DNA from: Pseudofrankia asymbiotica
Lineage (GTDB): Bacteria; Actinomycetota; Actinomycetes; Frankiales; Frankiaceae
Assembly: GCF_001983105.1 (NCBI RefSeq)
Contig: NZ_MOMC01000017.1
Coordinates: forward strand, 54,047 to 60,226
Direction: 5' to 3'
DNA: 6,180 nucleotides
In this document: positions 1 through 6,177 of the stretch, piece after piece
How the letters are laid out: each line of letters begins with the position of its first letter
How positions within the stretch are numbered: position 1 is the first letter of the stretch
Position numbers and translations under genes: made by a program
The notes under the pieces: generated by a model
Databases searched by the model: none
Told to the model about the DNA's origin: nothing
What the model saw: the letters and a program-made list of their open reading frames with translations, nothing else

Positions 1-28
1 GAGCAACGGTAAACCCGCGCCGGCCCAT
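1..28 (-). CDS. Possible start of a downstream gene, cut by the window edge
   Basis: An ATG at 28-26 on the minus strand opens a frame that is still open at the window edge. Only nine residues are visible (MGRRGFTVA), so no family can be assigned. A purine-rich GAGAGAAAG at 46-38 lies 9 nt upstream and could act as a ribosome binding site; it resembles the GAAAGG before ilvN. The same frame is open further upstream to an ATG at 199-197, so a longer protein is also possible. leuB (3-isopropylmalate dehydrogenase) lies near serA in some actinomycetes, and a short basic N-terminus before its glycine-rich motif would fit. That is a guess from gene order, not from visible residues. Confidence 0.25.
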
Positions 29-239
29 CTCGATGGTCTTTCTCTCAACGACCGTACAGACCACAACGAATGCCCCATGGTCGCCGGTCGCCGGCATGCG
101 TGATTTGGGCTCATCGGGCACGAAAGTCGACGCCTCGTAGCGCGGTGACGACGTTCGGTGCAGTTCCGTCGCAGGCCGCTTCCGCGCGTCCCGCGACATG
201 CGACCAGCCGTCGGTGCCTGTCAGCCTCCGTATGTTCGG

Positions 240-290
240 GGAAGCGGCGGGAGCGGCGGGAAGGCGCCGGGAAGGAGGCGGGAGGTGGTG
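240..290 (-). terminator. C-rich, G-poor segment after serA, possible Rho-dependent termination region
   Basis: Starting 5 nt after the serA stop codon, these 51 nt of the minus-strand transcript contain 32 C, 8 G, 9 U and 2 A by my count. A C-over-G bias of this kind is typical of Rho loading (rut) sites. On the plus strand the segment is made of about five degenerate units of roughly 10 nt resembling gcggcgggaa. I found no GC hairpin followed by a U tract after serA, so Rho-dependent ending is the more likely mode. This is composition-based inference, and the purine-rich repeat could be incidental. Confidence 0.3.
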
Positions 291-295
291 CCTGC

Positions 296-1888
296 CTAGT
301 GGCCGACGGTGACGCTGACGGCCCGAGCGTACGGAGCGCCGATGATCCTGGCGATCTCCTGCAGGATGTCGGCCGGGACGGCGTCGTCCAGGGACAGTGA
401 CATCAGCGCCTGCCCGCCCGCCTCCAGGCGGCTGACCTGGGCGTTCGCGATGTTGATACCCGCGTCTCCCAGCAGCTCGCCGACGGCCCCGACGATGCCC
501 GGCCGGTCCTCGTACTGGAAGAACGCCAGGTGCGCCTCGGGCCGCAGATCCACCTCGAACGCGTCGATCGCGGTGATCTTCTCGACCTGCCGGGTGCCCA
601 CGAGCGTCCCCGAGACCGAGACCACCGTGCCGTCCGACAGCGCGCCCCGCAGCGTCACCAGGTTGCGGTAATCGGGGCTCTCGCGGTGCGTCTCGAGCCC
701 GACCTCGAGATGGCGCTCCTTGGCGAGCAGCGGGGCGTTCACGTACGTGACCTGCTCCTCGACGACGTCGGCGAACACGCCCTTGAGAGCGGCCAGCTGC
801 AGCACGGAGACATCGAGCTCCGTGATCTCGCCGCGGACCTCGACGGTCAGGTTCTCCGGCAGGCCCCCGGCGATGCCGGTGAACACCTGCCCGAGCTTCT
901 CCGCCAGCGGCAGACCGGGCCGGACGCCCTCGGCCACCACGCCACCGGCCTGGACGTTGACCGCGTCCGGCACGAACTCGCCCCGCAGGGCAAGGCTCAC
1001 CGAGCGCGCGACCGCGAGGCCCGCCTTCTCCTGCGCCTCGTTCGTCGAGGCGCCGAGATGCGGGGTGACGACGACGTTCTCCAGCCCGAACAGCGGCGAG
1101 GAGGTGGTGGGCTCCTTGAGGAAGACGTCGACGCCGACGCCACCGACCTGTTTCGACCGCACCGCCTCGGCGAGCGCCCGCTCGTCGACCAGCCCGCCCC
1201 GGGCCGCGTTGATGACGATCACGCCCCGCTTGGTCCTCGCCAGCTCGTCCGCGCCGATGAGCCCGAGGGTCTCCGGGGTCTTTGGCAGGTGAATCGTGAT
1301 CACGTCGCTGATCCGCAACAGCTCGTCGAGGTCGACGAGGCGAGCACCCATCTGCGCGGCCCTGGCCGGCGCGAGGTAGGGGTCGTAGGCGACCAGCTGC
1401 ATGCCGAACGCCGCGAGCCGCTGCGCGACCAGCTGGCCGATCCGGCCCAGGCCGACGATGCCGGCGATCTTCTCGGTCAGCTCCACGCCGGTGTACTTCG
1501 AACGCTTCCACTCGCCGTTCTGCAGCGACTTGTCGGCTGCCGGTACCCGGCGGGCGACGGCGAGCAGCAGCGCGATGGCGTGCTCGGCGGCGCTGACGAT
1601 GTTCGACAGCGGCGCGTTGACGACCATGACGCCCCGGGTCGTCGCGGCCGGGATGTCGACGTTGTCGAGGCCGATGCCGGCGCGGGCGACGACCTTGAGC
1701 CTGGGCGCGGCGGCCAGCGCCTCGGCGTCGATCCTCGTGGCCGACCGGATGATCACCGCGTCCACGTCGGCGAGCGCGGGCAGCAGCACGGACCGGTCGG
1801 CGCCGTCCACATGGCGGACCTCGAAGTCCCCGGACAGCACTTCCAGACCGGCCGGCGAAAGCTCCTCGGCCACGAGTACGACGGGCAC
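296..1888 (-). CDS. serA: D-3-phosphoglycerate dehydrogenase, long (type I) form with ASB and ACT domains
   Basis: Cytosolic, NAD-dependent oxidation of 3-phosphoglycerate to 3-phosphohydroxypyruvate, the first step of the phosphorylated serine pathway. The protein has 530 residues, close to the roughly 528 of mycobacterial SerA. An N-terminal substrate-binding part (about 1-95, completed at 285-310) surrounds the nucleotide-binding domain, which has GLGRIG at 146-151 and the NAD-ribose aspartate D169. Catalytic residues are R230 (NAARGG), E259 (LKEP) and H277 (TPHLGA). An allosteric substrate-binding domain spans about 315-450 and a C-terminal ACT domain about 453-530. Y459, D461 and N479 match the serine-binding residues known in the mycobacterial enzyme, so serine feedback inhibition is expected. 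The start is GTG with GAGGAG 6 nt upstream, and the N-terminus VVLVAEELSP is typical. It follows ilvC after 486 nt, so it may have its own promoter. No missing key residue or frameshift was seen. Confidence 0.97.
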   Translation of the reverse strand: MPVVLVAEELSPAGLEVLSGDFEVRHVDGADRSVLLPALADVDAVIIRSATRIDAEALAAAPRLKVVARAGIGLDNVDIPAATTRGVMVVNAPLSNIVSAAEHAIALLLAVARRVPAADKSLQNGEWKRSKYTGVELTEKIAGIVGLGRIGQLVAQRLAAFGMQLVAYDPYLAPARAAQMGARLVDLDELLRISDVITIHLPKTPETLGLIGADELARTKRGVIVINAARGGLVDERALAEAVRSKQVGGVGVDVFLKEPTTSSPLFGLENVVVTPHLGASTNEAQEKAGLAVARSVSLALRGEFVPDAVNVQAGGVVAEGVRPGLPLAEKLGQVFTGIAGGLPENLTVEVRGEITELDVSVLQLAALKGVFADVVEEQVTYVNAPLLAKERHLEVGLETHRESPDYRNLVTLRGALSDGTVVSVSGTLVGTRQVEKITAIDAFEVDLRPEAHLAFFQYEDRPGIVGAVGELLGDAGINIANAQVSRLEAGGQALMSLSLDDAVPADILQEIARIIGAPYARAVSVTVGH

Positions 1889-1894
1889 TGGGAT

Positions 1895-1900
1895 CTCCTC
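1895..1900 (-). promoter_or_regulatory. serA ribosome binding site
   Basis: GAGGAG on the minus strand, with AGGAG 6 nt before GTG at 1888-1886. It fixes the GTG start of serA. Confidence 0.85.
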
Positions 1901-2084
1901 ATCGAGAGCACCGAGCCGAAGGCGGCGCGATCATGTTCTTCCGCGTCGCTGGAGGCCCGCGGTGACAGAGCGCACGGCGGCCATCGCGAGCACACGCCAG
2001 CGGCCGCCGTCCCGGCGACCTCGGCATGCGCCCCCGGCGGCCTAGAGCCTATCGGGTGATCCGCGCCACACCCGCCCTAACGGA

Positions 2085-2132
2085 CATGGGCCGTTTGGTG
2101 GCAGCCAACCAGCTGTCACCAAACGACCCATG
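2085..2132. repeat. Large imperfect inverted repeat upstream of serA
   Basis: The left arm 2085-2105 pairs with the right arm 2112-2132 around a 6-nt loop (caacca). Of 21 positions, 19 are Watson-Crick pairs. The exceptions are c2091/a2126 and g2101/t2116. In minus-strand RNA the first becomes a G-U wobble, so the outer 16 positions form an unbroken stem. The core is TTTGGTG...CACCAAA, flanked by catggg and cccatg. No U tract follows on either strand, so it is not a standard intrinsic terminator. It lies about 200 nt upstream of the serA start. It could be an mRNA structure, a protein-binding operator, or a copy of a dispersed palindromic element; the sequence alone does not decide. Confidence 0.8.
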
Positions 2133-2222
2133 GGCGGCGCTACGTGGCCGATCATCCTGGCGGTACCCGACGACGGTCCGGTGCCGGTTCGCGCGACCCA
2201 GCCAGAGACTGGTGACGGCGCA

Positions 2223-2238
2223 TTGGCGCAGGCGCCAA
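2223..2238. repeat. Short near-palindrome ttggcgc-ag-gcgccaa
   Basis: Two perfect 7-bp half-sites separated by 2 bp. The symmetry and size suit a dimeric repressor operator, but it contains a GGCGCC-like core that arises easily in GC-rich DNA. No regulator can be named. Confidence 0.4.
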
Positions 2239-2309
2239 CCGCCACCTCGTCGGGCCATCACCAGGTGGATCAGGCCAAGTACATAACATATATCCGGGAC
2301 CAGCTGGGA

Positions 2310-2371
2310 GGGCGCTCAGCGCCCGATGGGCTGGCGGCGGGGAGGCGCGGAGCGCCGATTCCGCCCGCCAG
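2310..2371 (-). terminator. Tandem GC hairpins directly after ilvC, possible U-less terminator or processing site
   Basis: In the minus-strand transcript the first hairpin begins 3 nt after the ilvC stop. Its base is a 7-bp stem, 2365-2371 with 2331-2337 (ctggcgg/ccgccag), enclosing an inner 5-bp hairpin (2352-2356 with 2344-2348, 3-nt loop). Six nt later a second hairpin pairs 2319-2324 with 2310-2315 (gggcgc/gcgccc) over a 3-nt loop. No U run follows. Actinomycetes are often suggested to use U-poor terminators, and such hairpins can also protect the 3' end of an upstream message. Either role would separate ilvBNC expression from serA. Confidence 0.4.
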
Positions 2372-2374
2372 ACC

Positions 2375-3367
<993 letters not shown>

Positions 3368-3378
3368 CGTGGGCGAAT

Positions 3379-3384
3379 CTCCTC
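3379..3384 (-). promoter_or_regulatory. ilvC ribosome binding site
   Basis: GAGGAG on the minus strand, 11 nt before ATG at 3367-3365. It supports this start over the longer GTG frame at 3427; the spacing is slightly long. Confidence 0.75.
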
Positions 3385-3452
3385 GTTGCGTGTTCGTGAT
3401 ACCAGTGCGACTGCCGTATACGCGCACGGGTTCGGTGCTTCCAGCGCTGGAC

Positions 3453-3477
3453 GTCTGCGACCGGCATGATCGCAGAC
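3453..3477 (-). repeat. Perfect 8-bp hairpin in the ilvN-ilvC spacer
   Basis: 3453-3460 (gtctgcga) pairs perfectly with 3470-3477 (tcgcagac) over a 9-nt loop, 28 nt after the ilvN stop in the transcript. It is followed at once by the 10-bp palindrome ccagcgctgg (3441-3450) and not by a U tract. It is unlikely to terminate fully; an RNA-processing or stability element between ilvN and ilvC is plausible. A weak -10-like TATACG at 3420-3415 lies downstream, but I see no matching -35. Confidence 0.5.
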
Positions 3478-3505
3478 CCGGCCCTGGTGGGTAGGGAGGC
3501 GTCGC

Positions 3506-4030
3506 CTAGGCGGTTCTCTCCAGGGCGCGCAGGCTGCGGTCGGTGATCGAGCGGGAGCCTCGACCGAGCGCGACCATCCCGGACTGGACCAGCTCCTTGA
3601 TCCCGAAGGGCTCCAGGACCCGGACCAGCGCGTCCAGCTTGTCACGGGTGCCCGTCGCCTCGACGGTGACGGCGTCGGAGGCGACGTCGACGACCTTGGC
3701 GCGGAACAGGCCGATGAGCTCGAGCACCTGCGAGCGCGCGGCCGCGTCGGCACGCACCTTGACGAGCAGCAGCTCGCGCTGGACCGAGACGTCCGAGTCC
3801 ATCTCGACGATCTTCAGCACGTTGACGAGCTTGTTGAGCTGCTTGGTCACCTGCTCCAGCGGCAGCTCGTCGACGGCGACGACGATCGTCATCCGGGAGA
3901 CGTCGCTGTGCTCGGTCGGCCCGACGGCCAGCGACTCGATGTTGAAACCGCGCCGGGAGAACAGGCTGGCCACCCTGGCCAGAACCCCGGGCTTGTTCTC
4001 GACGAGAACGGACAACGTGTGGCTGCTCAC
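3506..4030 (-). CDS. ilvN: Acetolactate synthase small (regulatory) subunit
   Basis: Regulatory partner of IlvB in acetohydroxyacid synthase; it activates the catalytic subunit and confers feedback inhibition by branched-chain amino acids, chiefly valine. The protein has 174 residues, within the family range. An N-terminal ACT domain (about 4-76) contains ENKPGVLARV and RRGFNIESLAVG. N12, G15 and N30 correspond to positions whose change abolishes valine sensitivity in E. coli IlvH, so valine control is expected to be intact. A C-terminal ALS-SSU domain spans about 84-160 (RELLLVKV to VALGRG). The start is GTG with GAAAGG 10 nt upstream, and the family N-terminus HTLSVLVENKPG begins directly after it. 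The gap to ilvB is 253 nt, long for two subunits of one enzyme that are often tightly coupled. Confidence 0.97.
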   Translation of the reverse strand: MSSHTLSVLVENKPGVLARVASLFSRRGFNIESLAVGPTEHSDVSRMTIVVAVDELPLEQVTKQLNKLVNVLKIVEMDSDVSVQRELLLVKVRADAAARSQVLELIGLFRAKVVDVASDAVTVEATGTRDKLDALVRVLEPFGIKELVQSGMVALGRGSRSITDRSLRALERTA

Positions 4031-4040
4031 GGCGTCTGCG

Positions 4041-4046
4041 CCTTTC
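4041..4046 (-). promoter_or_regulatory. ilvN ribosome binding site
   Basis: GAAAGG on the minus strand, 10 nt before GTG at 4030-4028. It is weaker than the sites of ilvC and serA, but nothing better is nearby. Confidence 0.6.
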
Positions 4047-4123
4047 GAAGGGACCCGCGCGGGCTGTCTGTGAATGGGTGACGTTCAGCGGCAGGTGACC
4101 CCGCTGGGTGCGGAGGCGCGCCT

Positions 4124-4236
4124 CGCGGAGGCCCGTCCCCGGAGCGAAGCGAGGTGGGTCGGGCCGCGGCGAGGTCGCCGGAGCGCCCGTGAGCGGAGGA
4201 GGACACGGCGCGGAGGTCCCTTGGGAGCGAAGCGAG
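4124..4236. repeat. Pair of degenerate direct repeats in the ilvB-ilvN spacer
   Basis: Copy 1 is 4124-4153 and copy 2 is 4209-4236. Both start with cgcggagg and end with the identical 13-mer ggagcgaagcgag (4141-4153 and 4224-4236); the middle differs by substitutions and 2 nt in length. A third partial copy of the core, ggagcgaa, lies at 4264-4271. Short GAGCGAAGCGA-like units are, to my knowledge, common in intergenic DNA of GC-rich actinomycetes, so this may be a local copy of a dispersed repeat. Confidence 0.65.
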
Positions 4237-4283
4237 TAAGGCGCCGTAGCGCCGTGCCCGCACGGAGCGAACCAGAGACGCAG

Positions 4284-6071
4284 TCACAGGTTCACTTCGG
4301 CGTCGCCGCTGTAGTCGAAGTCGGGGGCGATGTCGCGGGCGACCCTGATGTCGTCGTTGCTCGAGCCGGCGGCGACCATCGGCCACACCATCGCGTCGGG
4401 GTGGACGACGAAGTCGATGACCACCGGCGCGTCGTCGATCGCCATCGCCTTCTCGATCGTGCTGTCGACGTCGGCGGCCGTCTCGCAGCGCAGCCCGACG
4501 CAGCCGAGCGCCTCGGCGAGCCGGACGAAGTCAGGGACGCGCTTCACTCCGGTGCGGGAGCTGGCCGGGTGGGTGCCGAGGTCGGTGTTCGAGTAGCGCT
4601 GGTCGTAGAACAGGGTCTGCCACTGGCGGACCATGCCGAGCGCCCCGTTGTTGATGACGGCGACCTTGATCGGGATGCCCTCCAGCGCGCAGGTCGCGAG
4701 CTCCTGGTTGGTCATCTGGAAGCAGCCGTCGCCGTCGATCGCCCACACGGTCGTGTCGGGACGGCCGACCTTGGCGCCCATCGCCGCCGGCACCGCGTAG
4801 CCCATCGTCCCGGCGCCGCCGGAGTTCAGGAACGTGTACGGGTTCTCGTACGAGATGAACTGGGCGGCCCACATCTGGTGCTGGCCGACGCCGGCGGTGT
4901 ACACGGCGTCCGGGCCGGCGATCTGCCCGATCCGCTGGATGACGTACTGCGGCGCGAGCGAGCCGTCCGCGGGCTCCGCGTAGCCGAGCGGGTAGGTGCC
5001 GCGCCACCTGTTCAGCTGCTCCCACCAGCCGCCCAGGTCGGGGCGGGTCTCTGCCTGCAGCGCGCCGATCAGGTCGGCGACGACCTCCCGGCAGTCACCG
5101 ACGATCGGCACGTCGGCGGCGCGGTTCTTGCCGATCTCGGCCGGGTCGATGTCGGCGTGGATGATCCGCGCGTGTGGGGCGAACGTCGACAGCTTGCCGG
5201 TGACCCGGTCGTCGAACCGGGTGCCCAGCGCGATCAGCAGGTCGGCCTTCTGCAGCGCGGTGACGGCCGCCACCGAGCCGTGCATGCCGGGCATGCCCAG
5301 GTGCAGGTGGTGCGAGTCGGGGAACGCGCCCCTCGCCATCAGCGTGGTGACCACCGGGATACCGGTCAGCTCGGCGAGGATGCGCAGCTCCGCGGCGGCG
5401 CGGGACCTGAGCACCCCGCCACCCACGTAGAGCACGGGCCGGCGCGACGCGCTGATCATCTTGGCCGCCTCGCGCACCTGCTTGGCGTGCGGGCGGGTCA
5501 CCGGCCGGTAGCCGGGCAGGTCGAGCGACGGCGGCCACACCTCGTGCGGCAGCACCGACGTGAGCGACTGCATGACGTCCTTCGGCAGGTCGACGAGCAC
5601 GGGGCCCGGCCGGCCGGTGGACGCCAGGTGGAACGCCTCGGCGATCGTGCGCGGGATGTCGTCCGCGGACTGGACGAGGAAGTTGTGTTTCGTGATCGGC
5701 ATCGTGATGCCGCAGATGTCCGCCTCCTGGAAGGCGTCCGTCCCGATCGCGGCGCGGGCGACCTGGCCGGTGATGGCGACGATCGGCACCGAGTCCATGT
5801 AGGCGTCGGCGATCGGGGTCACCAGGTTCGTCGCCCCGGGGCCGGAGGTGGCCATGCAGACGCCGACCTTGCCCGTGGCCTGCGCGTAGCCCTCCGCGGC
5901 ATGCCCGGCGCCCTGCTCGTGGCGGACGAGGATGTGCCGGACCCGCGTCGAGTCGTACAGCGGGTCGTAGGCGGGCAGGATCGCCCCGCCCGGGATGCCA
6001 AAGACAACGTCGGCCCCGACCGCTTCCAGGGAATGGACGAGCGACTGGGCTCCGGTGATCTCTCTAGTCAT
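4284..6071 (-). CDS. ilvB: Acetolactate synthase (acetohydroxyacid synthase) large, catalytic subunit
   Basis: ThDP-, FAD- and Mg2+-dependent condensation of two pyruvates to 2-acetolactate, or of pyruvate with 2-oxobutanoate to 2-aceto-2-hydroxybutanoate. The protein has 595 residues. The N-terminal ThDP domain (about 5-170) has GIPGGA, the cofactor-activating E52 in [12 protein letters not shown], and [10 protein letters not shown]. The central FAD domain spans about 190-340 ([25 protein letters not shown]). The C-terminal ThDP domain (about 370-555) has the GDG at 447-449 ending in NN at 474-475. The tail WPMVAAG is family-typical. The ATG start has AAGGA 9 nt upstream. Its frame stays open to the window edge without another ATG, GTG or TTG, so a longer start outside the window is not excluded; many actinobacterial IlvB proteins carry 20-40 extra N-terminal residues. 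Position A105 corresponds to plant Pro197, a herbicide-contact site. Confidence 0.97.
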   Translation of the reverse strand: MTREITGAQSLVHSLEAVGADVVFGIPGGAILPAYDPLYDSTRVRHILVRHEQGAGHAAEGYAQATGKVGVCMATSGPGATNLVTPIADAYMDSVPIVAITGQVARAAIGTDAFQEADICGITMPITKHNFLVQSADDIPRTIAEAFHLASTGRPGPVLVDLPKDVMQSLTSVLPHEVWPPSLDLPGYRPVTRPHAKQVREAAKMISASRRPVLYVGGGVLRSRAAAELRILAELTGIPVVTTLMARGAFPDSHHLHLGMPGMHGSVAAVTALQKADLLIALGTRFDDRVTGKLSTFAPHARIIHADIDPAEIGKNRAADVPIVGDCREVVADLIGALQAETRPDLGGWWEQLNRWRGTYPLGYAEPADGSLAPQYVIQRIGQIAGPDAVYTAGVGQHQMWAAQFISYENPYTFLNSGGAGTMGYAVPAAMGAKVGRPDTTVWAIDGDGCFQMTNQELATCALEGIPIKVAVINNGALGMVRQWQTLFYDQRYSNTDLGTHPASSRTGVKRVPDFVRLAEALGCVGLRCETAADVDSTIEKAMAIDDAPVVIDFVVHPDAMVWPMVAAGSSNDDIRVARDIAPDFDYSGDAEVNL

Positions 6072-6163
6072 CTGCCGTCTTCCTTGACGTTGGCCGGGGG
6101 TGGGGCGGGCGCCGCGGCCTGGGCGCCGGGGGGCTTCTGCGTCCTTGATGTCGCTGAGGGCAC
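6068..6163 (-). CDS. Possible 31-codon ORF overlapping the ilvB start
   Basis: GTG at 6163-6161 opens a 31-codon frame ending in TGA at 6070-6068, overlapping the ilvB ATG as ATGA, a layout that allows translational coupling. The product would be Ala/Pro-rich (…[18 protein letters not shown]). A GGGGGG tract lies 7 nt upstream and could serve as a poor ribosome binding site. The composition resembles the disordered N-terminal extensions of other actinobacterial IlvB proteins, so this may be such an extension now in a different frame, a leader ORF, or chance. It has no run of Ile, Val or Leu codons, so it is not the classical attenuation peptide. The frame is open further upstream to the window edge. 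Confidence 0.22.
   Translation of the reverse strand: MPSATSRTQKPPGAQAAAPAPPPANVKEDGR
6079..6085 (-). promoter_or_regulatory. ilvB ribosome binding site
   Basis: AAGGAAG on the minus strand, with AAGGA 9 nt before ATG at 6071-6069. It supports this start for ilvB. Confidence 0.75.
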
Positions 6164-6177
6164 TAAAAAGCCCCCCG
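6127..6177 (-). promoter_or_regulatory. Strong 12-bp stem in the ilvB leader
   Basis: In the minus-strand transcript, 6177-6166 (CGGGGGGCUUUU) pairs with 6138-6127 (AGAAGCCCCCCG): 11 Watson-Crick pairs and one U-G wobble over a 27-nt loop. The 5' arm includes the G-tract that would also be the 3' arm of the terminator at 6165-6180, so the two structures are mutually exclusive. The GTG of the small ORF lies in the loop. Leader attenuation of ilvB operons is known in actinobacteria; the exact mechanism here is inferred. Confidence 0.4.

Larger units (their letters stand above)
1..295. other. Region downstream of serA, mostly non-coding
   Basis: No complete gene is convincing here. The segment next to the serA stop is purine-rich on the plus strand and C-rich in the serA transcript (listed separately). 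A 7-bp unit ggtcgcc is repeated in tandem at 79-85 and 86-92. The left edge may hold the start of another minus-strand gene. Open frames on the plus strand (for example 70-312) have low-complexity, arginine-rich translations with no recognisable domain. Confidence 0.5.
1889..2374. other. 486-nt ilvC-serA spacer without a convincing gene
   Basis: This is the longest gap between the four genes. From ilvC towards serA it holds tandem GC hairpins directly after the ilvC stop (2310-2371), a 13-nt island at 2281-2293 with 11 A/T bases in otherwise GC-rich DNA, a 16-nt near-palindrome (2223-2238), a large inverted repeat (2085-2132), and a GC-only 8-bp inverted repeat (2002-2009 with 2035-2042). Small frames on either strand (minus 2042-2245 and 2049-2261; plus 2026-2286) translate to arginine- or proline-rich sequence with no domain. 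I found no good paired -35/-10 promoter. TAGGCT at 2053-2048 on the minus strand resembles an actinomycete -10 but lacks a matching -35. The serA promoter most likely lies somewhere in this gap. Confidence 0.6.
4031..4283. other. 253-nt ilvB-ilvN spacer with repeats and small palindromes
   Basis: No gene is visible. It holds a pair of degenerate direct repeats (listed separately), an 8-bp perfect inverted repeat (cacggcgc at 4204-4211 with gcgccgtg at 4249-4256), a short hairpin ggcgc-cgta-gcgcc (4240-4253), the 12-bp palindrome gaggcgcgcctc (4113-4124), a 6-bp hairpin (4086-4091 with 4101-4106), and a 10-bp palindrome cccgcgcggg (4054-4063) just upstream of the ilvN ribosome binding site. 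None is followed by a U tract in the transcript. The structure density suggests an mRNA-level element or an expanded repeat insertion between the two subunit genes. Confidence 0.5.

Noticed and set aside
111..1511. 466-codon minus-strand frame overlapping serA in another frame
   Set aside because: Arg/Gly/Ala-rich shadow of serA without domains; serA itself is unambiguous.
530..2059. 509-codon plus-strand open frame opposite serA
   Set aside because: It is antisense to a clear gene and its translation is low-complexity (Arg, Asp, Leu, Gly-rich) with no domain. Long antisense frames are expected in GC-rich coding DNA.
2042..2261. Small minus-strand frames (67 and 70 codons) in the ilvC-serA gap
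   Set aside because: No good ribosome binding site or domain was seen, and both read through the large inverted repeat, which better explains the conserved-looking sequence.
1889..2374. T-box or known riboswitch upstream of serA
   Set aside because: I looked for a T-box-like conserved core and a terminator with a U tract and found neither; the hairpins present lack U tails.
3415..3420. TATACG as an ilvC promoter -10
   Set aside because: No -35 match at 16-18 nt; kept only as a remark.
3368..3427. Longer ilvC start at GTG 3427
   Set aside because: It adds 20 residues not found in the family, and the ATG at 3367 has its own GAGGAG site.
4027..4386. 119-codon minus-strand frame across the ilvB end and the ilvB-ilvN spacer
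   Set aside because: It begins inside ilvB in another frame and translates to Arg-rich low-complexity sequence.
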